DNA from: Pelotomaculum sp. DTU098
Lineage (GTDB): Bacteria > Bacillota > Desulfotomaculia > Desulfotomaculales > Pelotomaculaceae
Direction of reading: 5' to 3'
DNA length: 35,971 bases
Assembly (NCBI GenBank): GCA_001512635.1
Contig: LFSA01000116.1
Span: 1-35,971, forward strand
Positions 1-8,430 of the stretch are shown in pieces. Position numbers and translations under genes: made by a program. A model generated the notes under the pieces. The model had not been told where the DNA came from. It did no database searches and was given only the letters and a program-made list of their open reading frames with translations. The first letter of the stretch is position 1, and every line of letters starts with the position of its first letter.

Positions 1-334
1 GTATTTCCTGAAAGTTGTCGACCCCTTTTTCATAAATCAACCTTTTAGCCCTGACCAGGACGCGCACAAGTATTTCATGAAAAACCTTACCCCTGATCAT
101 AGCCAGATTGGGCTTCGTTTTAATCCTGTCTATTCTTTTCAAATATAGGTCCCGGTTGCTTGTACAATAAGAATTGGCGACCTCATGCAGAGCCAGTTTA
201 AGATCATAGACCGGAGCAAGGGGTGGCTGGTGCCAGTTCCACCCCCGCAGCTCTTCGGCTATTTCCATTTGCCTGGAACGGGGCAAATAACTCTTATTCA
301 GCTGTTTTCTCTCTTCCTCGGTTAAGAAGTACAT
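1..334 (-). CDS. csa1: Csa1/Cas4-like CRISPR adaptation protein, partial (C-terminus cut by window edge)
   Basis: This reading frame is open from an ATG at 334 to the left edge and would encode about 111 residues of a longer protein. The N-terminus starts MYFLTEEER. It continues with an ELRGWNWHQPPLAPVYD segment, a conserved Tyr-Cys near residue 55, and the helix RGKVFHEILVRV. This resembles the Csa1 (PF06023-like) branch of the Cas4/RecB nuclease family, which in known systems helps trim and orient prespacers. A GGTGA ribosome site lies 9 nt before the ATG, and only 10 nt separate it from the cas4 stop, so it is the last visible gene of the cas1-cas2-cas4 operon. The catalytic and Fe-S C-terminal part lies outside the window, so activity cannot be judged. 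The assignment is by recalled family resemblance. Confidence 0.72.
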   Translation of the reverse strand, partial: MYFLTEEERKQLNKSYLPRSRQMEIAEELRGWNWHQPPLAPVYDLKLALHEVANSYCTSNRDLYLKRIDRIKTKPNLAMIRGKVFHEILVRVLVRAKRLIYEKGVDNFQEI

Positions 335-344
335 AAATCCGGCT

Positions 345-917
345 TCACCTCACATCGCCGCAAAAATTGCGGAATTCACAGTCAATACATTTCTTTTTAT
401 GGCTGGTCCTTTTTGGCATAGACTCCGATGATACCAAAAGCCGTATCTTTTCCAACATTTCCTTGACAAATACACGGGAGTTAGGGGTAATTTCGAGTGG
501 TACCACCATACCACTGGTATTGCAGATAAAGCCATAGCGTACCGGCTTATTGTAAACGTCCTCCAGCAGCATGGCATAGGCTACCAGCTGGTATTTGTGA
601 TTAAGGGAAGGACTGTGCGCGCTATGCTTAAACTCAACAGGAAAAATTTCACTTCCCGCCACAATATGCATATCCAGCCTGCCTTCCAGACCAAGACGGG
701 GAGAATAAAGGCTGGTGTGAAATTTCCGCTCTCCTTCTTTTAAATTATAGCGTTTGAAGGTCCGTCGCTTCTCCAGCCGGTCCAACTCCAGGTGGGCCTC
801 ACTACCGTAAACCATTTTTCTGGTAAGCTTTTTTTCCACCGGGCACACATAGGTGAAATAAATCACTCTCGGGCAATATATATACTGTTTCAGGTCGTTT
901 ACTCTCAGCTTAAGCAT
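345..917 (-). CDS. cas4: CRISPR-associated exonuclease Cas4
   Basis: This 190-residue protein has the full Cas4 layout. The N-terminal Cys lies in YIYCPRVIYF, and the RecB-type nuclease motif is FPVEFKHS near residue 100. The three C-terminal cysteines lie in KKKCIDCEFRNFCGDV and complete the four-cysteine iron-sulfur site. Cas4 processes prespacers for the Cas1-Cas2 integrase and helps select PAM-side ends. The frame is open upstream to 938, but the ATG at 917 (MLKLRVNDLKQ) matches the family start and overlaps the cas2 stop by 8 nt, indicating translational coupling. It is followed closely by a second Cas4-superfamily gene (csa1). Confidence 0.93.
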   Translation of the reverse strand: MLKLRVNDLKQYIYCPRVIYFTYVCPVEKKLTRKMVYGSEAHLELDRLEKRRTFKRYNLKEGERKFHTSLYSPRLGLEGRLDMHIVAGSEIFPVEFKHSAHSPSLNHKYQLVAYAMLLEDVYNKPVRYGFICNTSGMVVPLEITPNSRVFVKEMLEKIRLLVSSESMPKRTSHKKKCIDCEFRNFCGDVR

Positions 918-1173
918 AAGGGTAATCCGGACCAGCAATGATTGTTTCCATAAGCCTCAAATCCTTATCGCAAACGGGGCAGATAAGGATGTTGCCGTTC
1001 TTTTTGCCCAGGGTTTTCTTAAGCCTCTGTTTCAGCTCATCCCTGCGGTTATGGTTCAATTCGCCGAAGAAAGCCGAATACTGGATATGAGTCAGGCCAT
1101 AGTCCTTGCAGGCCTCAAATATTTTATTGCGCACTTTGTCCTCTTCAACATCATAAATGACTAAGGTCTTCAT
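910..1173 (-). CDS. cas2: CRISPR-associated endoribonuclease-fold protein Cas2
   Basis: The 87-residue protein starts MKTLVIYDVEEDKVRNKIF, which is the Cas2 ferredoxin-fold first strand with the conserved Asp in YDV. The middle has the family's IQYSAFFGEL strand, and a basic helix (RRDELKQRLKK) follows. Cas2 dimers bridge two Cas1 dimers in the spacer-integration complex. An earlier in-frame GTG exists at 1179. The ATG at 1173 is preferred because its first base is the last base of the cas1 TAA stop (TAATG), a classic coupled junction. A CPVC pair near residue 68 is slightly unusual for Cas2 but occurs in longer variants. Confidence 0.95.
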   Translation of the reverse strand: MKTLVIYDVEEDKVRNKIFEACKDYGLTHIQYSAFFGELNHNRRDELKQRLKKTLGKKNGNILICPVCDKDLRLMETIIAGPDYPYA

Positions 1174-2180
1174 TACCACCCACCGACAAACGGCCGGTAT
1201 TTTGCCTCCCCGCGCAAAAATGTGGCCACCCGGCGAGCCTGCATCTGCATTATCGTACGAAGCTTATATTTTTTGCCCTGATACTTTTCCTGACTTTCCA
1301 ATCTTTCCTTGATTCTTTCAGAAAAATCACGTCTCGTAGTGTTGGAGAGCATCCCTTCCTCCATTTCCACAGCAATGCCCTTGTTTACCATTGCAATAAC
1401 TACCCGGTCAACCACCTGCTGCCGGAACTCTTCCACAAAGTCGTAAACCAGGCTTAGTTTACCGGGGCGGTCCACGTGCAAAAACCCGCCAAAGGGATCG
1501 AGGCCGGCCAGAATCAAGGCCCCCTCCGCTTGCCTGCACAACATTCCGTAGCCGTAGTTAAGGAGTGAGTTTACCGGATCGACAGCCCCACGGTGCTTCC
1601 GGCCTGGAAAATCGACCTTATCACCGATCAACAGCCCTACCCCTTCCCAGTAAAGATTTCCAGCCCGCCCTTCTACGGACATTAATTGGGCTCGGACATC
1701 ATCTATACAATTGCCATTGATAGTGTTCAAAGAGCTGGCGACTTGTTCTATCTGCCCAATCAAACCTGAAATAGATTCAAACAGCTCACGGTCCACACCC
1801 TTGCGGTACTTGGCAAAATATTTCAAAACATTGACCTGGTTCCTTAATTTGCCCTCAACAAATAGCTTAGCCAGTGAAACACTCCTCTCATCGCAAAAAG
1901 CCATCAGTTGCTGGCGGCGGGTAATCACCGTCCCGGTTAGATACGGTGAAACAAGCCTCGCAAAAGGCTTTCCGGATGGAGTAAGAAAACTGATTTGTAC
2001 GCCATGTTCGACACACTCCTTGATGACATCCGTGGACAGGCTTGCGCCGGGAGTATCGATAATCACCTGCTCCAGGTCGTGAAAGGGAATCTCGTGAACC
2101 ACCTTGCCATTTTCTTTCAGGATCAGTCGTTCGCTCTTTTTGCCCAGAAAAGAGCCGTAGTTGGTGACATGAAGTTCCAT
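1173..2180 (-). CDS. cas1: CRISPR-associated integrase Cas1
   Basis: The 335-residue protein is a complete Cas1. The N-terminal beta domain begins MELHVTNYGSFLGKKSERL. The C-terminal helical domain carries the metal ligands: Glu in SVEGRAGNLYW, His in GFLHVDRPGKLSLVYDF, and the following acidic pair in DFVEEFR. Cas1 is the transesterase that inserts new spacers into the array. The start at 2180 is chosen because an AAGGTG ribosome site lies 9 nt upstream and the family begins there. The longer frame to 2201 adds residues that do not fit the family. Length and motifs are normal, so acquisition should be functional if an array is nearby. Confidence 0.96.
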   Translation of the reverse strand: MELHVTNYGSFLGKKSERLILKENGKVVHEIPFHDLEQVIIDTPGASLSTDVIKECVEHGVQISFLTPSGKPFARLVSPYLTGTVITRRQQLMAFCDERSVSLAKLFVEGKLRNQVNVLKYFAKYRKGVDRELFESISGLIGQIEQVASSLNTINGNCIDDVRAQLMSVEGRAGNLYWEGVGLLIGDKVDFPGRKHRGAVDPVNSLLNYGYGMLCRQAEGALILAGLDPFGGFLHVDRPGKLSLVYDFVEEFRQQVVDRVVIAMVNKGIAVEMEEGMLSNTTRRDFSERIKERLESQEKYQGKKYKLRTIMQMQARRVATFLRGEAKYRPFVGGW

Positions 2181-2617
2181 TTCAAAACACCTTAAATTCA
2201 TTTATAGTGGATATTCTGCCAGAAACCGCTGCGACGATGCCTACTGTTTGATGCCTACTGTTTCATTTGGTATGGACAAACCGTCAATTAAAATTTGCGC
2301 TGATTCAAACAAAAAAGCCTCCACCTTTGGGTTTTATTATTTCCAGGAGGAGGGAATTTTATCCAGTAGCTTTTTTGACTTACGCTATAGACCACCGCCC
2401 ACCTGCGGCAAACTGCTTTTTAGTAACGATGAAGAAAAGAGAACCGATTTTGTAGAATATGCGAGGAAAATCTACATTGATTGCCTACCTATCTACTGTG
2501 AATACCACAAGGAGTTGTTAAAAAGGACTAGGAAAGTGGAAAAACATAGCATAAAAAGCTATATGAACAATAAAAGAATCTTACATTACATTTGAGCAAA
2601 TTAGAAGTTGTTACATG
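2181..2617. other. Spacer between cas3 and cas1, no confident gene
   Basis: About 440 bp separate the interference genes from cas1, whereas other neighbours in the locus overlap or nearly touch. The spacer contains a 14-bp tandem duplication (2236-2249 and 2250-2263), a possible minus-strand terminator (2311-2350), and a plus-strand open frame of 115 codons (2248-2595). That frame has a Lys/Glu-rich, plausibly protein-like C-terminal half (FVEYARKIYIDCLPIYCEYH). No ribosome site precedes its start and I recognise no family. It could be a gene remnant, a small unknown gene or chance. A minus-strand promoter for cas1-cas2-cas4-csa1 should lie in this interval, but I cannot pick one hexamer pair confidently. 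Confidence 0.5.
2311..2350 (-). terminator. Possible terminator between cas3 and cas1
   Basis: On the minus strand CCTCC pairs with GGAGG around an interior that can add a further GG/CC pair. The structure is followed by CTTTTTTG. The stem is short, so this is a moderate candidate. It would separate the interference and adaptation transcripts. Confidence 0.42.
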
Positions 2618-4960
2618 TTAGAGTATCAATCCTGTTTTGTTATTGTAAAGAACTTCTACAATTTTTAGCTGTCCCTGTTTTTTATCACACACCGCGCCTT
2701 TTCTTCTAAGGTTTTGATATTGGTTCCATGTTATAGGTACCAAAAGCTGGCTGGCCTCCAAGGGTTCGTTCGCTTTTATTAAACACTGATACTCTTTATC
2801 TAGACAGGCAGGTAAAACTTCAATACTATCAAAGGCCTGGTAAAATAGTTCCTCAAGATTTTCACTAGGATCAAAAGGACGTAGGGTTTGTAGGCAATTA
2901 ACTTCAAATTTTTTATAAGCTTCCTCAAATTTGTTATTCCAAAGCTTTTTAACATCTCCACTATATACTTGATCCAACCAATCTGATAGTTCCTCTTCTT
3001 CTATAATTTTATCAGCATTCTTTTTTAGAACATTTAATGTGTTTTTAACAAGTGCATCATCATAAATATGTTGACCATCATCAGGCTTATTAAAGACATT
3101 AACAGGAGCATATTTTTTCAAACAACGCCGGTTAATCCGACCGAATCGCTGAATTAAAGCTTCAAGAGGCGCAGGATCTGAATAAATGACATCCAGGTCT
3201 ATATCAAGGCTTACCTCTACCACCTGAGTAGCGACCAGCACTATGGTCTTTCTATTGTTTGAAATGGAACCACATGCATTTTGCACATGTTTTTCTTTTT
3301 CCAATCGGTCTATACCATTGAAACGGCTGTGCAGCAATTCTACTTCCACTCGATTGCTTAATCTATCGGTAAGCTCTTCGTATGCTTGTTGGGCTCTTTT
3401 CACTGTATTAAGACAAACCAAAACACTCCTGCCATCTTTAGCGTCATTTGCTATGTGATTCAACCATTTTCCTTGAAGCATATCACCTTCTTGCAAAAAC
3501 AACCTATGCCTATTGAACATTTTGAAAACTTCTGAATCAGACCTTATTTTTCTGTAAATACCAAGCGCTTCTGTAAGTCTGTTCTGTATTATACCTGGCA
3601 TTGTAGCTGACATGATAAAAAAGCGAGTTCCAAAATGTTCACGTAAATATTTAACCATAGCCAAAATGATTGCCAACCTGCCAGCTTCATAAGCATGAAT
3701 TTCATCAAAAACGCATGCGGCTCCCAACAAATCAGTTAAAATAGACTCATATCCTTTTAGCCGGTATGGAGCTTTTAACATTTGATAAGGACTCAACACA
3801 CGAACCGGGAAATAGTATAAACGGGAGAGAGTTCTTGCCCATTTTGCTTGTTTAAAAGATAATACCTTGCTATTTCCGTCTTCTAGTAACCGCCTGTATA
3901 AAGCTAATGTGCTTCGTCTGTGTTCGAGACCCACCAGCCCAGGAAAACTCTTTAACAGACGGTCGTACATAGCGTTCATACTCACCTGATAAGGTAAAGT
4001 GTAAAACAATCTTGGAAGTGGACTCCCTTTTTCCTCTTGTGAACAAGCCCAAAGCAAAGCAGCTTCAGTTTTTCCGCTACCCGTTGGAGCTATCAAAACT
4101 GCTGATCCTTTCGTCTCTAAGCAAGCCTTTTGATGAGAATAAAGTTTGTTTACTGTCAAACCCCATTGTGTTAGCAGATTATTCGGATGAATCAAGGGCG
4201 ATTTTAGAAAAGGATCTGTGTGAGCAGATGCTGCGTGGTCAGAAGTGATTATGTGTCCGCGTAGAGCCATGGCACCTACTTTTATGGCGTTCGTACAGGA
4301 ACAACTCATCTCCTTTACCCAACGCCGTAGACTTATTAACCTTCGTTTTATGTTTTCTGCTCCTTTACTGTAAAAAACAGTCAAGGCTTTATCAAAAGAA
4401 ATCAGTTTACCTATCTGCACCTTATTGCGGCTCATGCCCGAAACTTCCAACCAGTTTGGAGCGCATTCATATAACCAACGCCAAAGGCCTTCAAGGACTT
4501 CTTTGTTAACATCATCCACCAACTGCCCCAATGATTCTACAGAACAACTTCCGATTCCCATGTAAAGAAACGATAGATCATGAATGTCCTTATGATGAAA
4601 TGCAATAGCTGCTGCAATCCACAGTGCTTCTTCCTGACTAAAAAATCCTTCAAACCAGTTTAAGAATGCAAGTGAAAGGACTTCGTGACGATGAGGCCAT
4701 CTTGACCCGCTACGTAAAGAATTTTGAAAACCTTGGGCAGCCTTGCCAAAATCATGAAGAAAACACGCCCAGAACAAAACGTGCCACAGGTTTTCAAAAC
4801 CCAACCTTTCAGGTAGACTAGGCCTGAGTTCTACCATGCCTGTAAGCTTTTGTATTACCTGCCAGGTGTGACTAGATAAACTCTCCCCAGGTTTTCCCTC
4901 CACAACAGGACTTTTTGCCCAAATATCATCCAACCACTCCGGCCATAATATATCAGTCAT
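2618..4960 (-). CDS. cas3: CRISPR-associated helicase/nuclease Cas3 (HD + DExH fusion)
   Basis: The 780-residue protein joins an N-terminal HD nuclease domain to an SF2 helicase. The HD part shows an early His (SSHTW), HDFGKAAQGF near residue 70, and AFHHKD further on. The helicase part shows Walker A APTGSGKTEAAL, a DEIH Walker B variant and SATMP. Motif VI-like residues follow in LIQRFGRINRR. Cas3 is recruited by target-bound Cascade, then unwinds and degrades the DNA. The HD-helicase fusion argues against subtype I-A, where the parts are usually separate. The ATG at 4960 overlaps the cas5 stop by 8 nt and follows a GGGGA ribosome site. An ATG at 4966 is possible but its spacing is too short. 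Confidence 0.95.
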   Translation of the reverse strand: MTDILWPEWLDDIWAKSPVVEGKPGESLSSHTWQVIQKLTGMVELRPSLPERLGFENLWHVLFWACFLHDFGKAAQGFQNSLRSGSRWPHRHEVLSLAFLNWFEGFFSQEEALWIAAAIAFHHKDIHDLSFLYMGIGSCSVESLGQLVDDVNKEVLEGLWRWLYECAPNWLEVSGMSRNKVQIGKLISFDKALTVFYSKGAENIKRRLISLRRWVKEMSCSCTNAIKVGAMALRGHIITSDHAASAHTDPFLKSPLIHPNNLLTQWGLTVNKLYSHQKACLETKGSAVLIAPTGSGKTEAALLWACSQEEKGSPLPRLFYTLPYQVSMNAMYDRLLKSFPGLVGLEHRRSTLALYRRLLEDGNSKVLSFKQAKWARTLSRLYYFPVRVLSPYQMLKAPYRLKGYESILTDLLGAACVFDEIHAYEAGRLAIILAMVKYLREHFGTRFFIMSATMPGIIQNRLTEALGIYRKIRSDSEVFKMFNRHRLFLQEGDMLQGKWLNHIANDAKDGRSVLVCLNTVKRAQQAYEELTDRLSNRVEVELLHSRFNGIDRLEKEKHVQNACGSISNNRKTIVLVATQVVEVSLDIDLDVIYSDPAPLEALIQRFGRINRRCLKKYAPVNVFNKPDDGQHIYDDALVKNTLNVLKKNADKIIEEEELSDWLDQVYSGDVKKLWNNKFEEAYKKFEVNCLQTLRPFDPSENLEELFYQAFDSIEVLPACLDKEYQCLIKANEPLEASQLLVPITWNQYQNLRRKGAVCDKKQGQLKIVEVLYNNKTGLIL

Positions 4961-5681
4961 TTTCATTCCCCACAAATGAATGGAAAAACAAACCCAGCTG
5001 CATACCTTTTTCTACTATTGATTCAGGATCGATCCAGTATGTTTCCGGTTGTGAGTTTTCATATTTTATTAATTCATCAGTAAAAACACGGCGAGATAAC
5101 ACAACATAACGAGCAAATTTAGGAGCACGCGAACGGTTATAATCTAAAAATTGAGGCATGAGTATTACATATCCTCGGCCTGTTTTTAACGCCATACGAT
5201 AAGGCGCCAGTGTATGCTCGAAATATGCTTTTTCTGAAGAAACAAGCTTAATTATTTTCACGCTTTTATAAGTAAACAAATCTTGGGAGCGACCTAAAAC
5301 TACCGGGTAACGGGGAGAACAGAATGCTGACTTCCAACTGGGCTGATTGATATATAAGACCAGTTTAGGGTTAAATAGAATTGAACGTTTGTACGGGTTA
5401 ACAGAACCTCCTAATACTTTAGGTATTTTCGTCCTCGGCAGTTTTCCACGCTCTGCAGTCAAAACATGAACATGTTCTATATCATCAAATTTCGCCTGGT
5501 AAGTAAAATGATAAGCAAACTTTATTCCTTCTGGTGGTACCCAATCACCAAGGACGCTACATATATGACCGTAAATAGTGGCTGGAGGCGGCATTTCATA
5601 AGTAGGCTGAACTCCCTGCATGAAATGGGGGTAACGAAAAGAAGTTGTAACCCCCTCTGCTATAATTTTAAGTACCTCCAT
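4953..5681 (-). CDS. cas5: Type I-B Cascade subunit Cas5
   Basis: The 242-residue protein opens with MEVLKIIAEGVTTSFRYPHF, the typical RAMP first strand of Cas5. The PPPATIYGHICSVLGDW region follows, which in Cas5 proteins packs on the crRNA 5' handle. It fits the Cas5t/Cas5b family. An AGGTGA ribosome site lies 6 nt before the ATG. The gene sits 10 nt after cas7 and overlaps cas3, so all are cotranscribed. Cas6, not Cas5, is the expected crRNA processing nuclease here, because a complete cas6 is present. Confidence 0.92.
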   Translation of the reverse strand: MEVLKIIAEGVTTSFRYPHFMQGVQPTYEMPPPATIYGHICSVLGDWVPPEGIKFAYHFTYQAKFDDIEHVHVLTAERGKLPRTKIPKVLGGSVNPYKRSILFNPKLVLYINQPSWKSAFCSPRYPVVLGRSQDLFTYKSVKIIKLVSSEKAYFEHTLAPYRMALKTGRGYVILMPQFLDYNRSRAPKFARYVVLSRRVFTDELIKYENSQPETYWIDPESIVEKGMQLGLFFHSFVGNEND

Positions 5682-5691
5682 AATAAGTCAC

Positions 5692-6765
5692 CTATTCCAT
5701 CCAACTTGCATTCACAGGGTTTAATAAATCATTAGCCAGTGCTTTAAAGGTCTCCCGTGGATGGCCAATCTTAAAGAGATTATTTCCTGTTTTATTAACA
5801 AATTCATCTAACTTTTGGCGTTCTTCATCCTGATATCCGCGAATCCAACCCACATAAACAGCTGATAAAATCTCATCTTTATAAATATTCAATGCTTCAT
5901 GCAAAGCCTCTGTGTTCAGTTCCGGAAGCCCCCTATTGTTTGCACTGATAACATATTTAAATATGTGGTTACCCCCCTTGGTAACAGCAAAAATAACTAC
6001 CGGAGGCATCACGTCGGTATAGTGCAACGTTTGTTTAGCTCCGCCGCTAAGTATCGCCAAACCCTCAAATAAGGCAGCTACCCTTTTAACGCGGTCAGAA
6101 AGCTGCAAACGGTAGGCCTTTTCTCTTTCCATATGGATCAAGTTAGCCTTAACTGCTTCATTGATACGTACCTCATCAAGGCTTCTGAAACCTGTTTTCT
6201 TCCTGTACCAGAATGTTCCACAAGCATTCAAATCTAAGGAAAACAGTCCTTTTAAAGTGGCACGGTAAAACTGATGCTCATGTGGCACCGGGTCCCCATC
6301 GTGACGTGACATTACCCCAAAATCATTGGTGGGGGTCACAGGCGCAATAGATACCAATGTGCTCACTCTAAATGGGGCCGCCCTGGTAATGGTATCAGTC
6401 GTCTCTGTTTCCCCAGCCCTAGATTCGTCTGCTATACGCTTTGCGCGGGCTGATTCTCGTTTTGAAGGCGCCCTCATATACCCAAACAGATCATCGTCCC
6501 AATATCTAATCGGGTTTGCGTCTGTATAAGCAATTTTTTCCTCCCGATAGATAGGAGCAGATTGCCATCCATCTACAGATTCCTCCAATGTCTTCCGCAA
6601 CCAGTATCGGAAAGCCTGAGCAGATACGTAGGGAAAACTACCTTCTCTGGTTTTTATCAGTTTAACCCCGACACTGTTGTCATAACGTTCGCCAGGTATA
6701 TTCCCAAGATTATTTAACGCAGAGGCCGGCGCATCAATCAATAAAAGTCCAGTAACAAAAGCCAT
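5692..6765 (-). CDS. cas7: Type I-B Cascade backbone subunit Cas7 (Cst2/DevR family)
   Basis: The 357-residue protein begins MAFVTGLLLIDAPASALNN and continues with a PYVSAQAFRYWLRKTLEE helix, the hallmark N-terminus of the DevR/Cst2 branch of Cas7. Multiple Cas7 copies coat the crRNA spacer in Cascade. A strong AAGGAGGAG site precedes the ATG, which directly abuts the cas8 stop (TAA then ATG). A charged, Ser/Arg-rich segment around residues 95-125 (KRESARAKRIADESRAGE) probably forms the flexible thumb or web loop. Length is usual for the family. Confidence 0.93.
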   Translation of the reverse strand: MAFVTGLLLIDAPASALNNLGNIPGERYDNSVGVKLIKTREGSFPYVSAQAFRYWLRKTLEESVDGWQSAPIYREEKIAYTDANPIRYWDDDLFGYMRAPSKRESARAKRIADESRAGETETTDTITRAAPFRVSTLVSIAPVTPTNDFGVMSRHDGDPVPHEHQFYRATLKGLFSLDLNACGTFWYRKKTGFRSLDEVRINEAVKANLIHMEREKAYRLQLSDRVKRVAALFEGLAILSGGAKQTLHYTDVMPPVVIFAVTKGGNHIFKYVISANNRGLPELNTEALHEALNIYKDEILSAVYVGWIRGYQDEERQKLDEFVNKTGNNLFKIGHPRETFKALANDLLNPVNASWME

Positions 6766-8259
6766 TTATATCTCCTCCTTATTATCATCATTTTCCACAG
6801 GCAAAGCATCAACATTTTTTCCTAACCAGCCTAGATTGTACAGTTGTTCAACCATCCTTATTAAAATTAAATCACGAGATAGTTTCCAGTCTGGTCGCGC
6901 AATTTCACTTCCCTCTTCAAATACTTCTATAAAGGGCTCAAACCTGATTAATGGCGGATTTCCTCGTTTAACATTGGAAAGATTGACTTTAATCAGATTA
7001 TTGCGGAAATAATCATAATTCTGCTCTCTAAAAAAGGTATTAAAAAACTTGCTGTCATTTTCTTTACTGATGTATTCCGCCAGTTGATCCGCCAGGTCCC
7101 GGATTTGTTTAATTCGATCTTTATCCACACTTATCACCTTCATCAAAAATAATTCTGTTATTTTCCATGAAACTAGGCTGGCTTCATCACGGAGTGAATA
7201 ATTTCTACGAGGATCATCTTCTGGTTTCTCACGTATTGGAATACGTAAAAAATATTGCCTTATAAACCTGGCAGCATTTTCCGGCAACTGAAACAAATCT
7301 TCATACAAGAAATTTTTTTGAGGCCGTTTGTCCTCTTTATTTTCTGTTTTAGACTTTTTGACCTTTTTTGGTGCTAAACGCCAAGCCCTTTTGGCAATAG
7401 CTTCCCATTCCAAACGATATATCGGACTTTTAAGATAAAAAAGAAATTCCGTAAGCTCTAAAGGTAGATGATAAATTTCCAATGGCGGATTTCGATCATC
7501 CAGGGGATTTGATTGACCACTATTCGTAAAGTGGTATGCCGTTACTGAAAACGGACGTCTCTCCTCAGCTTCCTCTTGGCGACGCTGTTCTAAACTTAAT
7601 AATGTTTCTATTAGTAAAGTTTTAGCAGACGCCTTTGATTCGGGCATTTTTCTGCTTTTTGACTGGTGGGCCAAGGATAGTCTCATGAGATTCTCCTTTA
7701 AAAATGTGGCAGCGAATTCTTGAGTTATTTCGGGGTTATCTGAATGAACTGCCAAAAGCTTGCCACCACATTTGGCGCAACCCAAAGGGAATGCCTGGAT
7801 AAATAAAGCCGCTTCGCCTGACACAGGGAGACCTGCGTCCCCGTACGGATGAAAGTTTATCACCCCCTCGCCTGTAAGTAGTGGTATATGCTGTCTGAAT
7901 GCTCGACCCGGCAACAGACTATCCGAAAATGCAACCGTACTAACCGGCTGGCCTGTAAAAACACATAGTTCGCCCCCACCCAAAGATTCTGATTGGGTAC
8001 GGTTTCTCAAGATGCGATTTGCGTAATCACGACGTTTTTCCGGTTGATTTGCAAAAGCAGGCTGATTAAACCAGGCATTGGTTGTAAAGGCAACAGCCAG
8101 AAAAGATTTTAACGGTTCCTGTACATATTCGCGTTCAATAAATGAAGCAACAGTATCAAGATCATCCTGCGTAACTTGGGATGGGTCACTTTTTTCTACA
8201 AAAGCAGTAACCGTTGCAAGACCAATATCATAAAATGGATGACCGGTGTAGCAGAACAT
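6766..8259 (-). CDS. cas8b: Type I-B Cascade large subunit Cas8 (Cst1 family)
   Basis: The 497-residue protein starts MFCYTGHPFYDIGLATVTAF, which I recognise as the start of the Cst1/Cas8a1-b1 family (Tneap-type I-B). This subunit recognises the PAM and recruits Cas3. A zinc-binding-like CAKCGG pair lies near residue 165. The expected partner knuckle upstream reads LCVFTGQPV, which retains only one cysteine. The ATG at 8259 follows an AAGGTAGGTG ribosome site. The GTG at 8268 overlaps that site and is less likely. The middle is rich in Lys/Glu (KKVKKSKTENKEDKRPQK), probably an exposed loop. It is first after the 171-bp gap below cas6. Confidence 0.9.
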   Translation of the reverse strand: MFCYTGHPFYDIGLATVTAFVEKSDPSQVTQDDLDTVASFIEREYVQEPLKSFLAVAFTTNAWFNQPAFANQPEKRRDYANRILRNRTQSESLGGGELCVFTGQPVSTVAFSDSLLPGRAFRQHIPLLTGEGVINFHPYGDAGLPVSGEAALFIQAFPLGCAKCGGKLLAVHSDNPEITQEFAATFLKENLMRLSLAHQSKSRKMPESKASAKTLLIETLLSLEQRRQEEAEERRPFSVTAYHFTNSGQSNPLDDRNPPLEIYHLPLELTEFLFYLKSPIYRLEWEAIAKRAWRLAPKKVKKSKTENKEDKRPQKNFLYEDLFQLPENAARFIRQYFLRIPIREKPEDDPRRNYSLRDEASLVSWKITELFLMKVISVDKDRIKQIRDLADQLAEYISKENDSKFFNTFFREQNYDYFRNNLIKVNLSNVKRGNPPLIRFEPFIEVFEEGSEIARPDWKLSRDLILIRMVEQLYNLGWLGKNVDALPVENDDNKEEI

Positions 8260-8430
8260 TTTTAACACCTACCTTCAAAGCACTTGAAGCCCCCTTGTTA
8301 TCAGGAAAAACTACATACCTAATAAAACTTATTTTTCAGTCCCCTTTTACTCACAATTTGGGTAATAAAAATCAAATTGGCCTTATTGTGGAAGTGCGAT
8401 ACAATAATAATACTAAAATTAAACTCATTA
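8260..8430 (-). other. Gap between cas6 and cas8
   Basis: About 170 bp of AT-rich sequence lie between cas6 and cas8, the only sizeable gap inside the interference genes. The minus strand contains the cas8 ribosome site and a small hairpin (CTTCAAG with CTTTGAAG) just before it. I see no ORF with a ribosome site and no repeat unit. The gap may hold a secondary promoter. Confidence 0.4.

Noticed and set aside
2248-2595. 115-codon plus-strand ORF as a definite gene
   Set aside because: There is no ribosome site before either ATG, no recognised family, and it runs opposite to the operon. It is kept only as an observation.
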